DNA of 64,000 nt from JBMYTN01 sp049604415 (GCA_049604415.1 JBMYTN010000003.1:62001-126000); one strand, 5' to 3'. Shown: positions 25,361 through 34,339, counted from the first letter of the stretch. Notes: generated by a model from the sequence alone, not told the origin. A program made the numbers and translations.

Positions 25361-26647
25361 TTATGCCTCTTCCAGGCAATCCTCAATGGTGCGACGGCCG
25401 GGCTTCTTGGCTTGGACCATCACCGCCATGTTGCCGGGCTTGTGCTCATTATGCATCATCTTGGTGTGGGCCTTGGGGATATCGTCCCAAGAGAACACTT
25501 CGGACATGCAGGGGTCGATACGACGCTCGATCACCAGCTGGTTGGCCTGGGAGGCCTGGAACAGGTTGGCGAAGTGGCTGCCCTGGACCCGCTTTTGCCG
25601 CATCCAGACGAAGCGGGCATCGAAGGTCAGGTTGTAGCCGGTGGTCCCGGCACAGAACACCACCATGCCGCCGCGCTTCACCACGTTACAGGACACCGGG
25701 AAAGTGGTCTCGCCCGGGTGTTCGAAGACAAAGTCAACGTCGTTGCCCTTGCCGGTGATTTCCCAGATCGCTTTGCCGAACTTCCGGGTTTCCTTCATGT
25801 AATCGCCAAAGCCTTCGCCATTGACCGGCGGCAGCTGGCCCCAGCAATTGAAGTCTTTGCGGTTCAGAACGCCCTTGGCACCCAAGCTCATGACAAAGTC
25901 GCGCTTGGTTTCATCGGAAATCACGCCGATGGCGTTGGCCCCGGCAGCCGCGCAGAGTTGGACGGCCATGGAGCCCAAACCGCCAGACGCACCCCAGACC
26001 AGGACATTGTGACCCGGACGCAGGACGTGGGGGCGGTGGCCGAACAGCATGCGATAGGCGGTGGCGAGCACCAGGGTGTAGCAGGCGCTTTCTTCCCAGG
26101 TCAGGTGCTTGGGGCGGGCCATCAATTGCTGGGCTTGGACATTGGTGAACTGGGCGAAGGAGCCGTTCGGGGTTTCATAGCCCCAGATCCGGTTGGTCGG
26201 GGAGAGCATCGGATCACCGCCATTGCACTCCTCATCATCGCCGTCATCCTGGTTGCAGTGGATCACGACCTCGTCGCCGACTTTCCAGCGGGTGACCTTC
26301 GCGCCAACGGCCCAGACAATGCCCGATGCATCGGACCCGGCGATGTGGAAATCGGCCTTGTGGACGTCAAACACGGAGATCGGCTTGCCCAAACCGGCCC
26401 AGACCCCGTTGTAGTTCACGCCAGCGGCCATCACCATGACCAGGACTTCATGGCTGTCCAGGCTCGGGGTTTCGACGACCTCGACCTCGAAGGATTTTTC
26501 CGGCTCCCCGTGACGCTCGCGGCGAATGGTCCAAGCATACATTTGCTTGGGCACATGACCCAGCGGCGGGATCTCGCCCAGCTCATAAAGGTCTTTTTTG
26601 GTTTGACCGGGCTTCAGGTCGATCACTTCGGCGGTATTGGACATCAT
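25361..26647 (-). CDS. ccr: Crotonyl-CoA carboxylase/reductase
   Basis: A 428-residue MDR-family enzyme that reductively carboxylates crotonyl-CoA to ethylmalonyl-CoA with NADPH and CO2, the key step of acetyl-CoA assimilation without isocitrate lyase. The ADH-like start AAGVNYNGVWAGLGKP, the NADPH-binding VLVWGASGGLGSMAVQLC, VFEHPGETTFPVS and CAGTTGYNLTFDARFVWMRQKR are typical of Ccr. Two start codons lie side by side (26647 and 26644) after GGAGA; the second has better spacing. mcd follows after 140 bp. Confidence 0.95.
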   Translation of the reverse strand: MMSNTAEVIDLKPGQTKKDLYELGEIPPLGHVPKQMYAWTIRRERHGEPEKSFEVEVVETPSLDSHEVLVMVMAAGVNYNGVWAGLGKPISVFDVHKADFHIAGSDASGIVWAVGAKVTRWKVGDEVVIHCNQDDGDDEECNGGDPMLSPTNRIWGYETPNGSFAQFTNVQAQQLMARPKHLTWEESACYTLVLATAYRMLFGHRPHVLRPGHNVLVWGASGGLGSMAVQLCAAAGANAIGVISDETKRDFVMSLGAKGVLNRKDFNCWGQLPPVNGEGFGDYMKETRKFGKAIWEITGKGNDVDFVFEHPGETTFPVSCNVVKRGGMVVFCAGTTGYNLTFDARFVWMRQKRVQGSHFANLFQASQANQLVIERRIDPCMSEVFSWDDIPKAHTKMMHNEHKPGNMAVMVQAKKPGRRTIEDCLEEA

Positions 26648-26967
26648 CTATTCTCCAGACTAACGACTGCCCTTATAACGGCTCAGGCAGCGGGCGTTTG
26701 GCAACGGATGGGGTGCGAGCCTGGTTCGGGGTCTATCACCAAATCTGCGCGGGCACCAGCAAGGCCGGTTCGTGCAGTGGGACAACACCGATTTGCTCTG
26801 TCTCTCCCCTTCTCGTGGGGCAGGTCATAGCGGAAGGGGACTTCCACTGCAATGCACAAAATGATAGTTTATTTCACCAGGACAGATGAACGAGTAATTT
26901 TCTTGCGAAGTCGGAGCCGCCAGGGGGGAATACCGGGCTCCTAATTAGCTTTTTGAGGGAGAGTCCT
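26648..26967. promoter_or_regulatory. Divergent promoter region between ccr and ecm
   Basis: About 320 bp without a convincing gene. It should carry the promoters of ccr-mcd (minus) and ecm (plus), allowing joint control of the pathway. The half nearest ecm is visibly richer in A and T (around 26855-26955). I saw no strong palindrome beyond the short TGCAATGCA at about 26847, and no recognised operator. Confidence 0.45.
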
Positions 26968-28980
26968 ATGACCCAGACGCCTGAAGGCGCGACTGCGCAG
27001 ACCCGTCCGATGCGGGATAAACCTTGGCTTTTCCGGACTTATTCCGGTCATTCATCGGCCAAGGCGTCTAATGAGCTTTATCGAACGAATCTTGCGCGGG
27101 GTCAGACCGGTTTGTCGGTGGCTTTCGACCTGCCGACCCAGACCGGATATGATTCGGATCATGTGTTGGCCCGGGGCGAGGTCGGCAAGGTTGGGGTGCC
27201 GGTCTGCCATCTGGGCGATATGATGACCCTGTTTGATGGCATTCCGCTGGAGAAGATGAACACCTCCATGACCATCAACGCTCCGGCGCCTTGGTTGCTT
27301 TCGCTCTATATTGCGGCCGCGGAGCGTCAGGGGGCGGCGCGCAGCGGCCTGCAGGGCACGGTGCAGAACGACCTGATCAAAGAATATCTGTCCCGGGGCA
27401 CCTATATCTTCCCGCCGGAGCCGTCTCTGAAGCTGATCAATGATGTGATCGCCTTCACCTATAAGGAAGTGCCACGCTGGAACCCGACCAATGTGTGCTC
27501 CTATCACCTGCAGGAGGCTGGGGCGACGCCGGAGCAGGAGCTGGCCTTTGCGCTGGCCACGGCGATTGCGGTGCTCGATACGGTGCGGGCCCAAGGCCAG
27601 GTGCCGGATGAGGATTTAGCCAAGGTGGTTGGCCGGATCAGCTTCTTTGTCAATGCGGGTATCCGCTTTGTCACCGAGCTGTGCAAAATGCGGGCGTTTA
27701 CCGAGCTGTGGGACGAGATCTGCCGCGAGCGTTATGGCGTTGAGGAAGAGAAATATCGCCGCTTCCGCTATGGGGTCCAGGTGAACTCCTTGGGGCTGAC
27801 CGAGCAGCAACCGGAAAACAATGTCTACCGGATCCTGTTGGAAATGCTGGCGGTGGTGCTGTCCAAAAACGCCCGGGCTCGGGCGGTGCAGCTTCCGGCC
27901 TGGAACGAAGCCATGGGCCTGCCGCGCCCCTGGGATCAACAATGGTCGCTGCGTCTGCAGCAGATCGTGGCCTTTGAGACCGATCTGTTGGAATTCGAAG
28001 ACTTGTTTGATGGTTCTACGGCGGTGACCGCCAAGGTGGAAACCTTGAAAGCCCAGGCCCGCGAGGAATTGGCGCGGCTGGAAGAAATGGGCGGAGCGGT
28101 TTCGGCGGTCGAGTCCGGCTATATGAAGCGCAAGCTGGTGGAGTCCAATGCCGCCCGGATCGGGGCCATCGAGGCCGGTGAGCAGGTTGTGGTCGGCGTG
28201 AATAAATATGTCGAGGCCGAGGACAGCCCGCTGGGCACTGGCAGCGGCGCGATCATGACCGTGGACCCCAAGGCGGAGCAAGAGCAGATCGAAGCCCTCC
28301 AGGCCTGGCGCGCGGAGCGCGATGGGGCCAAGGCCGATGCGGCGCTGGCGGATTTGCGGGCGGCGGCACAGGAAGGCCGCAATGTTATGGAGCCCTCCAT
28401 TGCCTGCGCCCATGCCGGGGTGACCACCGGGGAATGGGCCCAATGCCTGCGTGAAATCTATGGCGAATACCGGGCTCCGACCGGGGTTGGTCGGTCGATG
28501 TCGACCCAAACCGCAGGCTCGCTGGCGGAGGTCCGGGATCGGGTCGAGGCCCTGTCGGGCCAGCTTGGTCGTCGGGTTAAAATCCTGGTCGGCAAGCCGG
28601 GTCTGGATGGCCATTCCAACGGGGCGGAACAGATCGCGGTTCGGGCCCGAGATTCTGGCATGGAAGTGGTCTATGAGGGCATTCGCCTAACCCCGGCGCA
28701 GATCGTCAATGCCGCCCTGGAGGAAAGCGTCCATGTGGTCGGCCTGTCGATCCTGTCAGGCTCCCATGTGCCACTGGTGACCGAAGTCCTGGAGCGCATG
28801 CGCGCCGATGGACTGACCGATGTTCCGGTGGTGGTCGGCGGCATCATTCCGCCGGAGGACGAGCAAACCTTGCTGGCGGCGGGTGTGGCCCGGGTCTATA
28901 CGCCGAAGGACTTTGATATCACCGCGATCATGTCCGACATCGTAGCGATCTTGGAGGCGGATTCTCGCCGCGCGGCGTAA
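26968..28980 (+). CDS. ecm: Ethylmalonyl-CoA mutase, B12-dependent
   Basis: A 670-residue adenosylcobalamin-dependent mutase that converts ethylmalonyl-CoA to methylsuccinyl-CoA. The N-terminal catalytic barrel includes TGLSVAFDLPTQTGYDSDH and MNTSMTINAPAPWLLSLY. The C-terminal cobalamin domain has the DxHxxG...SxL...GG signature (PGLDGHSNGAEQIA, GLSILSGSHVPL, VVVGGIIP). The spacing and size fit Ecm instead of two-subunit methylmalonyl-CoA mutase, and the ccr and mcd neighbours decide it. The start is ATG 26968 with GGGAGAG upstream. A strong terminator follows the stop. Confidence 0.95.
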   Translation: MTQTPEGATAQTRPMRDKPWLFRTYSGHSSAKASNELYRTNLARGQTGLSVAFDLPTQTGYDSDHVLARGEVGKVGVPVCHLGDMMTLFDGIPLEKMNTSMTINAPAPWLLSLYIAAAERQGAARSGLQGTVQNDLIKEYLSRGTYIFPPEPSLKLINDVIAFTYKEVPRWNPTNVCSYHLQEAGATPEQELAFALATAIAVLDTVRAQGQVPDEDLAKVVGRISFFVNAGIRFVTELCKMRAFTELWDEICRERYGVEEEKYRRFRYGVQVNSLGLTEQQPENNVYRILLEMLAVVLSKNARARAVQLPAWNEAMGLPRPWDQQWSLRLQQIVAFETDLLEFEDLFDGSTAVTAKVETLKAQAREELARLEEMGGAVSAVESGYMKRKLVESNAARIGAIEAGEQVVVGVNKYVEAEDSPLGTGSGAIMTVDPKAEQEQIEALQAWRAERDGAKADAALADLRAAAQEGRNVMEPSIACAHAGVTTGEWAQCLREIYGEYRAPTGVGRSMSTQTAGSLAEVRDRVEALSGQLGRRVKILVGKPGLDGHSNGAEQIAVRARDSGMEVVYEGIRLTPAQIVNAALEESVHVVGLSILSGSHVPLVTEVLERMRADGLTDVPVVVGGIIPPEDEQTLLAAGVARVYTPKDFDITAIMSDIVAILEADSRRAA

Positions 28981-29011
28981 GGCCTAGACAAATTTCGCTA
29001 ATCTAAAAAAC

Positions 29012-29040
29012 TCCGCCGGGAGATCTCTCGGCGGGGTTTT
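29012..29040 (+). terminator. Rho-independent terminator after ecm
   Basis: CCGCCG and GAG (from 29013) pair with CTC and CGGCGG (to 29034) around a short AT loop, followed by TTTTTT. An A-run precedes it, so it can also stop the convergent minus-strand gene that ends at 29067. Confidence 0.88.
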
Positions 29041-29066
29041 TTATGGTTGGTTCCTGTGGGGTGGGA

Positions 29067-29342
29067 TCAGTCTTTGGAGATCATCACCATGAAAGGGATC
29101 GAGCCATGGGCCAGGTTCATCTCGCCAACGGCGGTGACGACACCGGCTTCGCGGTTTTTCAGCGCCGTTTGGATTTCGTAGCCCACGTCTTCCTTGGGCA
29201 GTTCCACATGGTCGACATAATCCATGAACGCTTCGATCAGCTTGGTGCGCGGATCCTTGATCAGGTCCACATCGGTCTCGAAGGTATAGGTGTTTTGGGC
29301 ACCGGTCATGGAATCGAACATGACGGCTTTATAGCTGGCCAT
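29067..29342 (-). CDS. Small conserved-looking protein of unknown function
   Basis: A 91-residue soluble protein starting at ATG 29342, which has a textbook AGGAGG six bases before it. The sequence is well-behaved alpha/beta (ASYKAVMFDSMTGAQN, then EAFMDYVDHVELPKED, and a hydrophobic end IPFMVMIS). No domain is recognised. It is convergent with ecm and shares its bidirectional terminator. Upstream in the same direction lies another unknown gene that has its own terminator. Confidence 0.65.
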   Translation of the reverse strand: MASYKAVMFDSMTGAQNTYTFETDVDLIKDPRTKLIEAFMDYVDHVELPKEDVGYEIQTALKNREAGVVTAVGEMNLAHGSIPFMVMISKD

Positions 29343-29435
29343 CGGAGACCTCCTGGACAGGAATGGCATCAAAAGGAAGGACCCGCACAGTGCCGCAGTA
29401 CCCTGATCAGGTAAAGGGATAAGACCTTGGGTCAC

Positions 29436-29468
29436 AAAAATGTCGCCAATGCTCAATTGATTGGCGAC
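29436..29468 (-). terminator. Terminator hairpin after the 147-residue protein gene
   Basis: A perfect 9-bp inverted repeat, GTCGCCAAT (29442-29450) with ATTGGCGAC (29460-29468), lies just beyond the stop at 29477. On the minus strand it is followed by ATTTTTG, fitting a rho-independent terminator. Confidence 0.8.
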
Positions 29469-29476
29469 CTCCTGCC

Positions 29477-29920
29477 TCAGCCCGGCGGCAGCACGGGCAC
29501 CGGCTCGGCGGCCCCGAGGGCTTGCTTGGACAAGCCGAAGGATTGGTCGATGCCCGGGTCGTCGATCATGAAGGGCAGGGTTTCGCGCAAATAGCGCACG
29601 GTGCCATCGCGGAGCTCTTCTTTGATTGGGGCCCAGGTGAAAAACAGGCTGCCGCGATTGGGGACGTCTTCAAAGATCTCGTCATCCATCAATAAGCGCA
29701 CGCATTCCGCCAAGTCCTTGCCGTGGCCGCAATAAAACCAGCGGCCTTTGGTGCCAACGGACCAGGTGATGAAAACGCCACCCATTCCGGTAATCCGACC
29801 GGACTTGCCAAAAACCTGCAGCAGGCGAGGATAGCGCAAATCGTCATTGCGCTGCCAATAGGGGTCTTGGGGCGGTTTTTTCGGGGCCGCGCGGCCGAAC
29901 AATACGGAAAGCAGGGACAT
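29477..29920 (-). CDS. Hypothetical protein, 147 residues
   Basis: A soluble 147-residue protein of unknown family. It has an Arg/Lys/Pro-rich start (RAAPKKPPQDPYWQRNDD), a central alpha/beta part (MGGVFITWSVGTKGRWFYCGHGKDLAECVRL in mixed hydrophobic pattern) and a Pro-rich tail. No signal peptide. It is read away from the cupin gene on the plus strand, with a clear terminator behind it, so it is likely a single-gene unit. Confidence 0.6.
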   Translation of the reverse strand: MSLLSVLFGRAAPKKPPQDPYWQRNDDLRYPRLLQVFGKSGRITGMGGVFITWSVGTKGRWFYCGHGKDLAECVRLLMDDEIFEDVPNRGSLFFTWAPIKEELRDGTVRYLRETLPFMIDDPGIDQSFGLSKQALGAAEPVPVLPPG

Positions 29921-30063
29921 GGACGTCCGAGATGGTCTGTGACAGAAATGGGCGCGTTTTGGGCCGTGAACTCATAAACGGGACGCTTATGAGAACACAG
30001 CTCGATTTATATGTTTCGGTTTCTGGTTGCGGACAAGGGCAACTGCCAAAGGAGGAGAATGGG

Positions 30064-30606
30064 ATGGAGCGGGCGATTGGAGAAACCGGTGCCATACCGC
30101 CGAAGGCCAAAGCGCTGATTGACGCCCTTGGCCTGATCCCCCATCCCGAGGAAGGGGGCTGGTTCCGGGAAACTTGGCGGGCCGCAGACAGCATTGCCGG
30201 AACTGCCCTGCCCGGTCGGTATCAGGGTGCAGACCGCTCCCACGGCACCTGTATTTATTATTTGCTGACCCCGGAAACAGTCTCTGCCCTGCATCTGCTG
30301 CAATCCGACGAGATCTTTCACTTTTATCTCGGCGACCCGGTGGAGATGTTGCAGCTATTCCCAGATGGGACAACGAAAATGACCGTGTTGGGCTCGGATG
30401 TTTTTGGTGGGCATGTGGTTCAGCATTTGGTGCCACAAGGGGTGTGGCAGGGCTCCCGCTTGCAGCCCGGCGGCGAGGTGGCCTTGATGGGCTGTTCCGT
30501 GGCACCAGGGTTTGATTTTGCCGATTACACCCATGGGGATCGGGCTGCGCTGACAAAGGCCTATCCGAAGGTGGCCGAGGCCATCGCCGCCTTAACCCGG
30601 GAATAA
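30064..30606 (+). CDS. Cupin family protein, DUF985
   Basis: A 180-residue protein of the cupin_5/DUF985 family. The pattern LGLIPHPEEGGWFRETWR, then CIYYLLTPETVSALHLLQSDEIFHFYLGDP and VPQGVWQGSRL with LMGCSVAPGFDFADY, is typical. His residues in these segments may bind a metal. Function of the family is largely unknown, with sugar-epimerase-like folds suggested. The start at 30064 has GGAGGAG upstream; an earlier frame start lacks one. It is convergent with the next gene, whose stop is the neighbouring base. Confidence 0.82.
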   Translation: MERAIGETGAIPPKAKALIDALGLIPHPEEGGWFRETWRAADSIAGTALPGRYQGADRSHGTCIYYLLTPETVSALHLLQSDEIFHFYLGDPVEMLQLFPDGTTKMTVLGSDVFGGHVVQHLVPQGVWQGSRLQPGGEVALMGCSVAPGFDFADYTHGDRAALTKAYPKVAEAIAALTRE

Positions 30607-30933
30607 CTAATCCAGTCCGAGGCCGCTTTTGATCTTCTGCCAGGTGGTTTTTGGCTTCGGCTTTGGCTTGGGGCGTCGTGGCCGTCGCGCTGGCGGATCA
30701 ATAATTGGCTTTGGCGCTTGGCCTGCCTTGGGGTTGGTATAGGTGTAGATCAGCTTAAAGGACCCATCGTCCCGGACATGGTAATAGGCCACCTTGGCGA
30801 TCCCGCCATCGAAGCGCACCCGTTGTTCCGCATCGGATTGGGCTTCGGCTTTGTCGGCAATGTCCCCATAGACCATTCGGCCCTCTTTCAGGGCTTGGCC
30901 GGGACGACAGAGGTAGATTTCGGTGGTCGGCAT
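30607..30933 (-). CDS. Hypothetical protein with basic Pro/Lys-rich tail
   Basis: A 108-residue protein. The first 70 residues look folded (TEIYLCRPGQALKEGRMVYGD, KVAYYHVRDDGSFKLIYTYTNP). The rest is Pro/Arg/Lys-rich and probably disordered (about 79-96). No signal peptide or membrane span. It abuts the convergent DUF985 gene with no gap. Family not recognised. Confidence 0.55.
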   Translation of the reverse strand: MPTTEIYLCRPGQALKEGRMVYGDIADKAEAQSDAEQRVRFDGGIAKVAYYHVRDDGSFKLIYTYTNPKAGQAPKPIIDPPARRPRRPKPKPKPKTTWQKIKSGLGLD

Positions 30934-31064
30934 GATCGGTCTGCTGCACTGCGGCGGAAAATCGGATCTTACCGAAATATCTGTGCGGCAAAACCCTGAA
31001 TAAATCGATAAGCACCCGATAGGTCGATCTCCAAGCAGGGTGCCTGCCGGTCGCCGTGGCTTGG

Positions 31065-32081
31065 TTAATGGAAAAACTGCTGCGCGTCGTCATCCCAGCG
31101 CGGGGCATAGTCGGTGGTGAAAGCGATGCCGCCACGCACCCGGGTGATGCCACATAACGCGATCCGGTCGGCCTCGCCCGCCAAGACCTGGCGTCCGGCC
31201 ACGGTTAAGGCAAAGCGCGGCCAGGGTCGGTCTGGGGTCTCGCTTTCATGGCGCCGCAGCAGCGGGTTTTCCCCCTCGCTTAAGGTGACGCAGGCTTTTA
31301 AGGCAAATAAATCGCCTTGGAAGGGCGCGTCTTCGCGGATTTGCAGATCTTGGAACAGTTTGCCAAAGGGAACGGGTTCGGATTGGGACATCGTCGCTAT
31401 GCTTTGCAGCAGGGTGCGTTCCGTGCGATCCAAGCCGTCGCTGACCCAGGGAAATTCCTGGCACCAGCGGTGGATGGCTGCCGTGATAAAGGGCAAAGCG
31501 GGTGGGGCAAGATCCGGATTGAGCCAAGGGAGTATTGCCTTGGGCTCAGGATCGCGCAGATCACCCCAGGCCCGGCTTGCGGTTTGAAAGCTGTCGGGAA
31601 AGAGCCTGCGTCCGCTCGGCTCCAGGGCCTTTAATTGCGCCGGGGAGAGTTGCCCCAGACCGTAAAACGGCGTGACCTCAGGATGGTGGTCGATGCAGAT
31701 CAGGTCGATGGGAATATCAAGCTTGGTGCGATGCACATGATCTAGGATTTGCAAAAGTTGCAGTTGGTCATAGAGATCATGCTCAAACCACAGCAGGACC
31801 CGGTCATAGGTCCCCTCAGCCAAGCTGTCCAAAACGCCAGCACGCTCTGTGTCATAGCGCGCAACGCTGGTCACATCGGAGCCGAGCCAGGGGCAATTGT
31901 CCAAGACGGATTGCAGATAGGGTGCCCGGACCGCAGCGGTTTCCCGCACATTGAGCCCCGGCGGCAAGGGACCCTCATGCAGCATGTCCCGCCAGGGCAA
32001 AACCGTTTCCCCGGCAAACAGCATTTGCAACGGGCTGGCAACCGCATCCCCATTGGTGATGTGTAAGCGCTGCGGGCTCAT
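31065..32081 (-). CDS. DUF1835 domain protein
   Basis: A 338-residue soluble protein. The N-terminal part is DUF1835: LHITNGDAVASPLQ, LPWRDMLHEGPLPPGL and, later, LLWFEHDLYDQLQLLQIL, with IDLICIDHHPEV. The family's role is unknown. The C-terminal third resembles a DNA-binding-like helical part seen in some members, but I cannot confirm this. It lies between a small unknown gene and a TerB-like gene, all on the minus strand. Confidence 0.75.
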   Translation of the reverse strand: MSPQRLHITNGDAVASPLQMLFAGETVLPWRDMLHEGPLPPGLNVRETAAVRAPYLQSVLDNCPWLGSDVTSVARYDTERAGVLDSLAEGTYDRVLLWFEHDLYDQLQLLQILDHVHRTKLDIPIDLICIDHHPEVTPFYGLGQLSPAQLKALEPSGRRLFPDSFQTASRAWGDLRDPEPKAILPWLNPDLAPPALPFITAAIHRWCQEFPWVSDGLDRTERTLLQSIATMSQSEPVPFGKLFQDLQIREDAPFQGDLFALKACVTLSEGENPLLRRHESETPDRPWPRFALTVAGRQVLAGEADRIALCGITRVRGGIAFTTDYAPRWDDDAQQFFH

Positions 32082-32119
32082 GAGCGTTGGCGTGTTCCTA
32101 AGGGGAGAAGGCTGCGGAT

Positions 32120-32530
32120 TTAGGCCCGGGCGTAGCGGGCGCGGGTGCCCGCTTCAATGGCGGCAGCGGTCAGGCGACTGATGTCCAGCTTATGGCGCAT
32201 CATTTCCAAAAGACGCAGCTCTTCCTGTTCCAAGAACCCATCGGAGACAGCCACTTCGCAGGACACCGCATAGGCGGTTTCGCGCAAATGGGCTGGCAGG
32301 CTGTCATGGATCAGATCGAGCACCCGCTCCAACCCATCCTCGCTTTCCTCGGCCAGAATATCGCCACAGGTGGCGGCCACCGTCGGCAGGTCTTCCGGAT
32401 CAAACCCCTCAAAAGCCGGCAGGGTGTGGACCAACATGCCCATGGTTTTTAATTCTTGGTCGGTCATGTCCTCGTCGGCAGCCGAAGTGATGACCATGGC
32501 ATAAATCAAGGCGGCATAATGGTTCAGCAT
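32120..32530 (-). CDS. TerB-like tellurite resistance family protein
   Basis: A 136-residue all-helical protein. The pattern AALIYAMVITSAADEDMTDQE, an acidic loop, followed by YAVSCEVAVSDGFLEQEELRLL with a second such loop, is typical of the TerB/DjlA-N fold, where the acidic loops may bind metal. Members without other ter genes have no proven role in tellurite resistance. No ter cluster is present. It starts 39 bp before the DUF1835 gene on the same strand, so the two may be co-transcribed. Confidence 0.8.
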   Translation of the reverse strand: MLNHYAALIYAMVITSAADEDMTDQELKTMGMLVHTLPAFEGFDPEDLPTVAATCGDILAEESEDGLERVLDLIHDSLPAHLRETAYAVSCEVAVSDGFLEQEELRLLEMMRHKLDISRLTAAAIEAGTRARYARA

Positions 32531-32747
32531 TGCGTCTGATGTCTCCCGAAACGCGTTTTTTCTGAAGGGGTTGTCTCAAAATCCAGGCATCCGCGAAAGG
32601 GCGGCCTTGCCTGGACGGCGCAAGTCGATAGAGTGGCTACCCGTATTAGGGTTAAATCCTATTCTCAAGGTAAACGATCCCGCCCGCTCGTCAAGAAAGC
32701 AGACCCGGATTTACGCTCACCAATCCGGCGAAATTGTGGAGATGTCC

Positions 32748-33683
32748 ATGCAAGCCCTGGTCGATGTGGCTCTGCCGGTGTTCGCGATCATTCTGTGTGG
32801 TTATGGCGTGGGGCGGGCCGGTGTCTTGGGCGACCATGGGACCGAGGCTTTGAACAGCTTCGTTTATTGGGTTGCCTTGCCGCCGCTGCTGTTTCTGTCC
32901 ATGGCCCGCACGGACCCGGCGAATATTTTCGTCTGGGAATTTGTCGTGCCCTATATCGCCATCATGGCCGTGGGCTTCGTGCTGGTCATGGTTTTGGTGA
33001 TGCTGCTGTTCCGGCGCTCTTTTTCCGAAGCGACCATGGCTGGGATGTCCGGGATCTTTGGCAATACCGGCTATATGGGCATCCCCTTGGTGCTGACGGC
33101 CTTTGGGGAGGCCGCCGTGCTGCCTGCGGCCATTGCCACCGTGGTCAACTCCGCCCTAGTGGTCGGCATTGTCGCCATGATGCTCGAAGCCAGCCTCCAT
33201 AGTGGCCTGGGGGCTGTGCGGATTGCCCGACAGGTGTTTATCGCGCTGTGTCGCAATCCCTTGGTCGTCAGCTCTGTCTTGGGCATCGCCTGGGCCTTTA
33301 CTGGTCTGTCTTTGCCCGGCCCGGCGGTGACCTTTGCTGAGATTGTTGGGGCTTCCGCAGGGCCCTGTGCGCTGTTTGCCATCGGCCTGTTCCTGGTCGG
33401 CAAACCCATTGCCGAAAGCTTTGGCGAAGTTTCCCTGGTGCTTTTGGTCAAGCTGGTGGCCATGCCGCTGGTGGCAATTGCCCTGCTGCCGTTTTTGCCC
33501 GGACTGGATCCGCTTTGGGCCAAAGTACTGGTGCTGAAATGCGCCTTGCCGCTGGGGGCCAATGTCTTTGTTATGGCCATGCGCTACAACGTCTATGTGC
33601 TGGCCTCGTCTTCGGCGACCTTGCTCTCGACCTTGCTTTCGGTGGTGACGGTTTCGGTGCTGTTGGCCTGGATGGGGTTGTAG
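32748..33683 (+). CDS. AEC family auxin-efflux-like transporter
   Basis: A 311-residue membrane protein of the AEC (auxin efflux carrier) family with about ten helices. GIFGNTGYMGIPLVLTAFG and the C-terminal ALPLGANVFVMAMRYNVYV are the family's signature segments. Bacterial members move small organic acids such as malate or malonate; the substrate is unknown here. I start at ATG 32748 (GGAG six bases before); ATG 32742 is possible. Its last 91 bases overlap the 3' end of cbiO on the other strand. Confidence 0.85.
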   Translation: MQALVDVALPVFAIILCGYGVGRAGVLGDHGTEALNSFVYWVALPPLLFLSMARTDPANIFVWEFVVPYIAIMAVGFVLVMVLVMLLFRRSFSEATMAGMSGIFGNTGYMGIPLVLTAFGEAAVLPAAIATVVNSALVVGIVAMMLEASLHSGLGAVRIARQVFIALCRNPLVVSSVLGIAWAFTGLSLPGPAVTFAEIVGASAGPCALFAIGLFLVGKPIAESFGEVSLVLLVKLVAMPLVAIALLPFLPGLDPLWAKVLVLKCALPLGANVFVMAMRYNVYVLASSSATLLSTLLSVVTVSVLLAWMGL

Positions 33684-34339
33684 GGCGTTTGGTCTTGGAT
33701 CCGGCCTTGATCGAGCAGAACGCTGCGCGTGGCCAGGGTTTCCGTGAAGGCTGCGTCATGGGAGATCAGGATCATCGCCTGGGGCAGGCCAGATAGGATC
33801 TCCAGCAACCGATCCCGGGCTTTGGCGTCCAAAGCGTTGGTCGGCTCATCCAGCAGGAGGACCTCCGGCCCCATGGCCAGAACCGTCGCCAGAGCAACCA
33901 GGCGCTTTTCCCCGCCCGAAAGCTTATGGGTGATCCGGTCGGCATAGGCGGCCAGACCCAGCTGAGCCAAGGTTTCCTCGACCAGGATGCCAGCCTCGGC
34001 GCGGCTCTTGCCTAGATTGAGCGGCCCAAAGGCCACATCCTCGGCCACGGTCGGACAGAACAGCTGGTCATCGGGGTCCTGGAATAGGAACCCGGCCCGG
34101 CGTCGAACCTCGAGAAAGTCTTTCTCTTCGCTGCGTTCCGATCCGAAGGCGATGATCTGTCCGCCGGTCGGGCGCAGCAAGCCAACCAGGATCTGAAGCA
34201 GGGTGCTTTTTCCCGCCCCATTGTCGCCCAGCAAAGCCAGGCGATCCCCGGGGCTCAAACGCAGATCAATGCCCTCCAGGACCCGGTGGCCATCGGGATA
34301 GGCAAAGCAGATCCCTCGTAGCTCAAACAAGGCGCTCAT
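33593..34339 (-). CDS. cbiO: Energy-coupling factor ATPase, CbiO type
   Basis: A 248-residue ABC ATPase of the cobalt/nickel ECF class. Walker A GDNGAGKST, the CbiO-type Q-loop region FQDPDDQLFCPTVAEDVAFG, signature LSGGEKRLVALA and Walker B VLLLDEPTNALD are complete. It starts inside the cbiQ stop codon (ATGA). The last 30 or so residues (rich in Thr, Glu, Ser, Lys) are read antisense to the AEC transporter's final codons, an unusually long convergent overlap. No CbiM or CbiN substrate-binding subunit is in the window. Confidence 0.9.
   Translation of the reverse strand: MSALFELRGICFAYPDGHRVLEGIDLRLSPGDRLALLGDNGAGKSTLLQILVGLLRPTGGQIIAFGSERSEEKDFLEVRRRAGFLFQDPDDQLFCPTVAEDVAFGPLNLGKSRAEAGILVEETLAQLGLAAYADRITHKLSGGEKRLVALATVLAMGPEVLLLDEPTNALDAKARDRLLEILSGLPQAMILISHDAAFTETLATRSVLLDQGRIQDQTPYNPIQANSTETVTTESKVESKVAEDEAST

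Noticed and set aside
25337..26830. Long plus-strand open frame antisense to ccr (497 codons)
   Set aside because: It mirrors the GC-rich codon pattern of ccr, has His/Gly/Asp-rich non-protein-like composition and no family motif; ccr is certain.
32583..32614. CCAGGC/GCCTGG inverted repeat upstream of the AEC transporter
   Set aside because: A 6-bp stem with a 20-base loop is too weak to call an operator or terminator.
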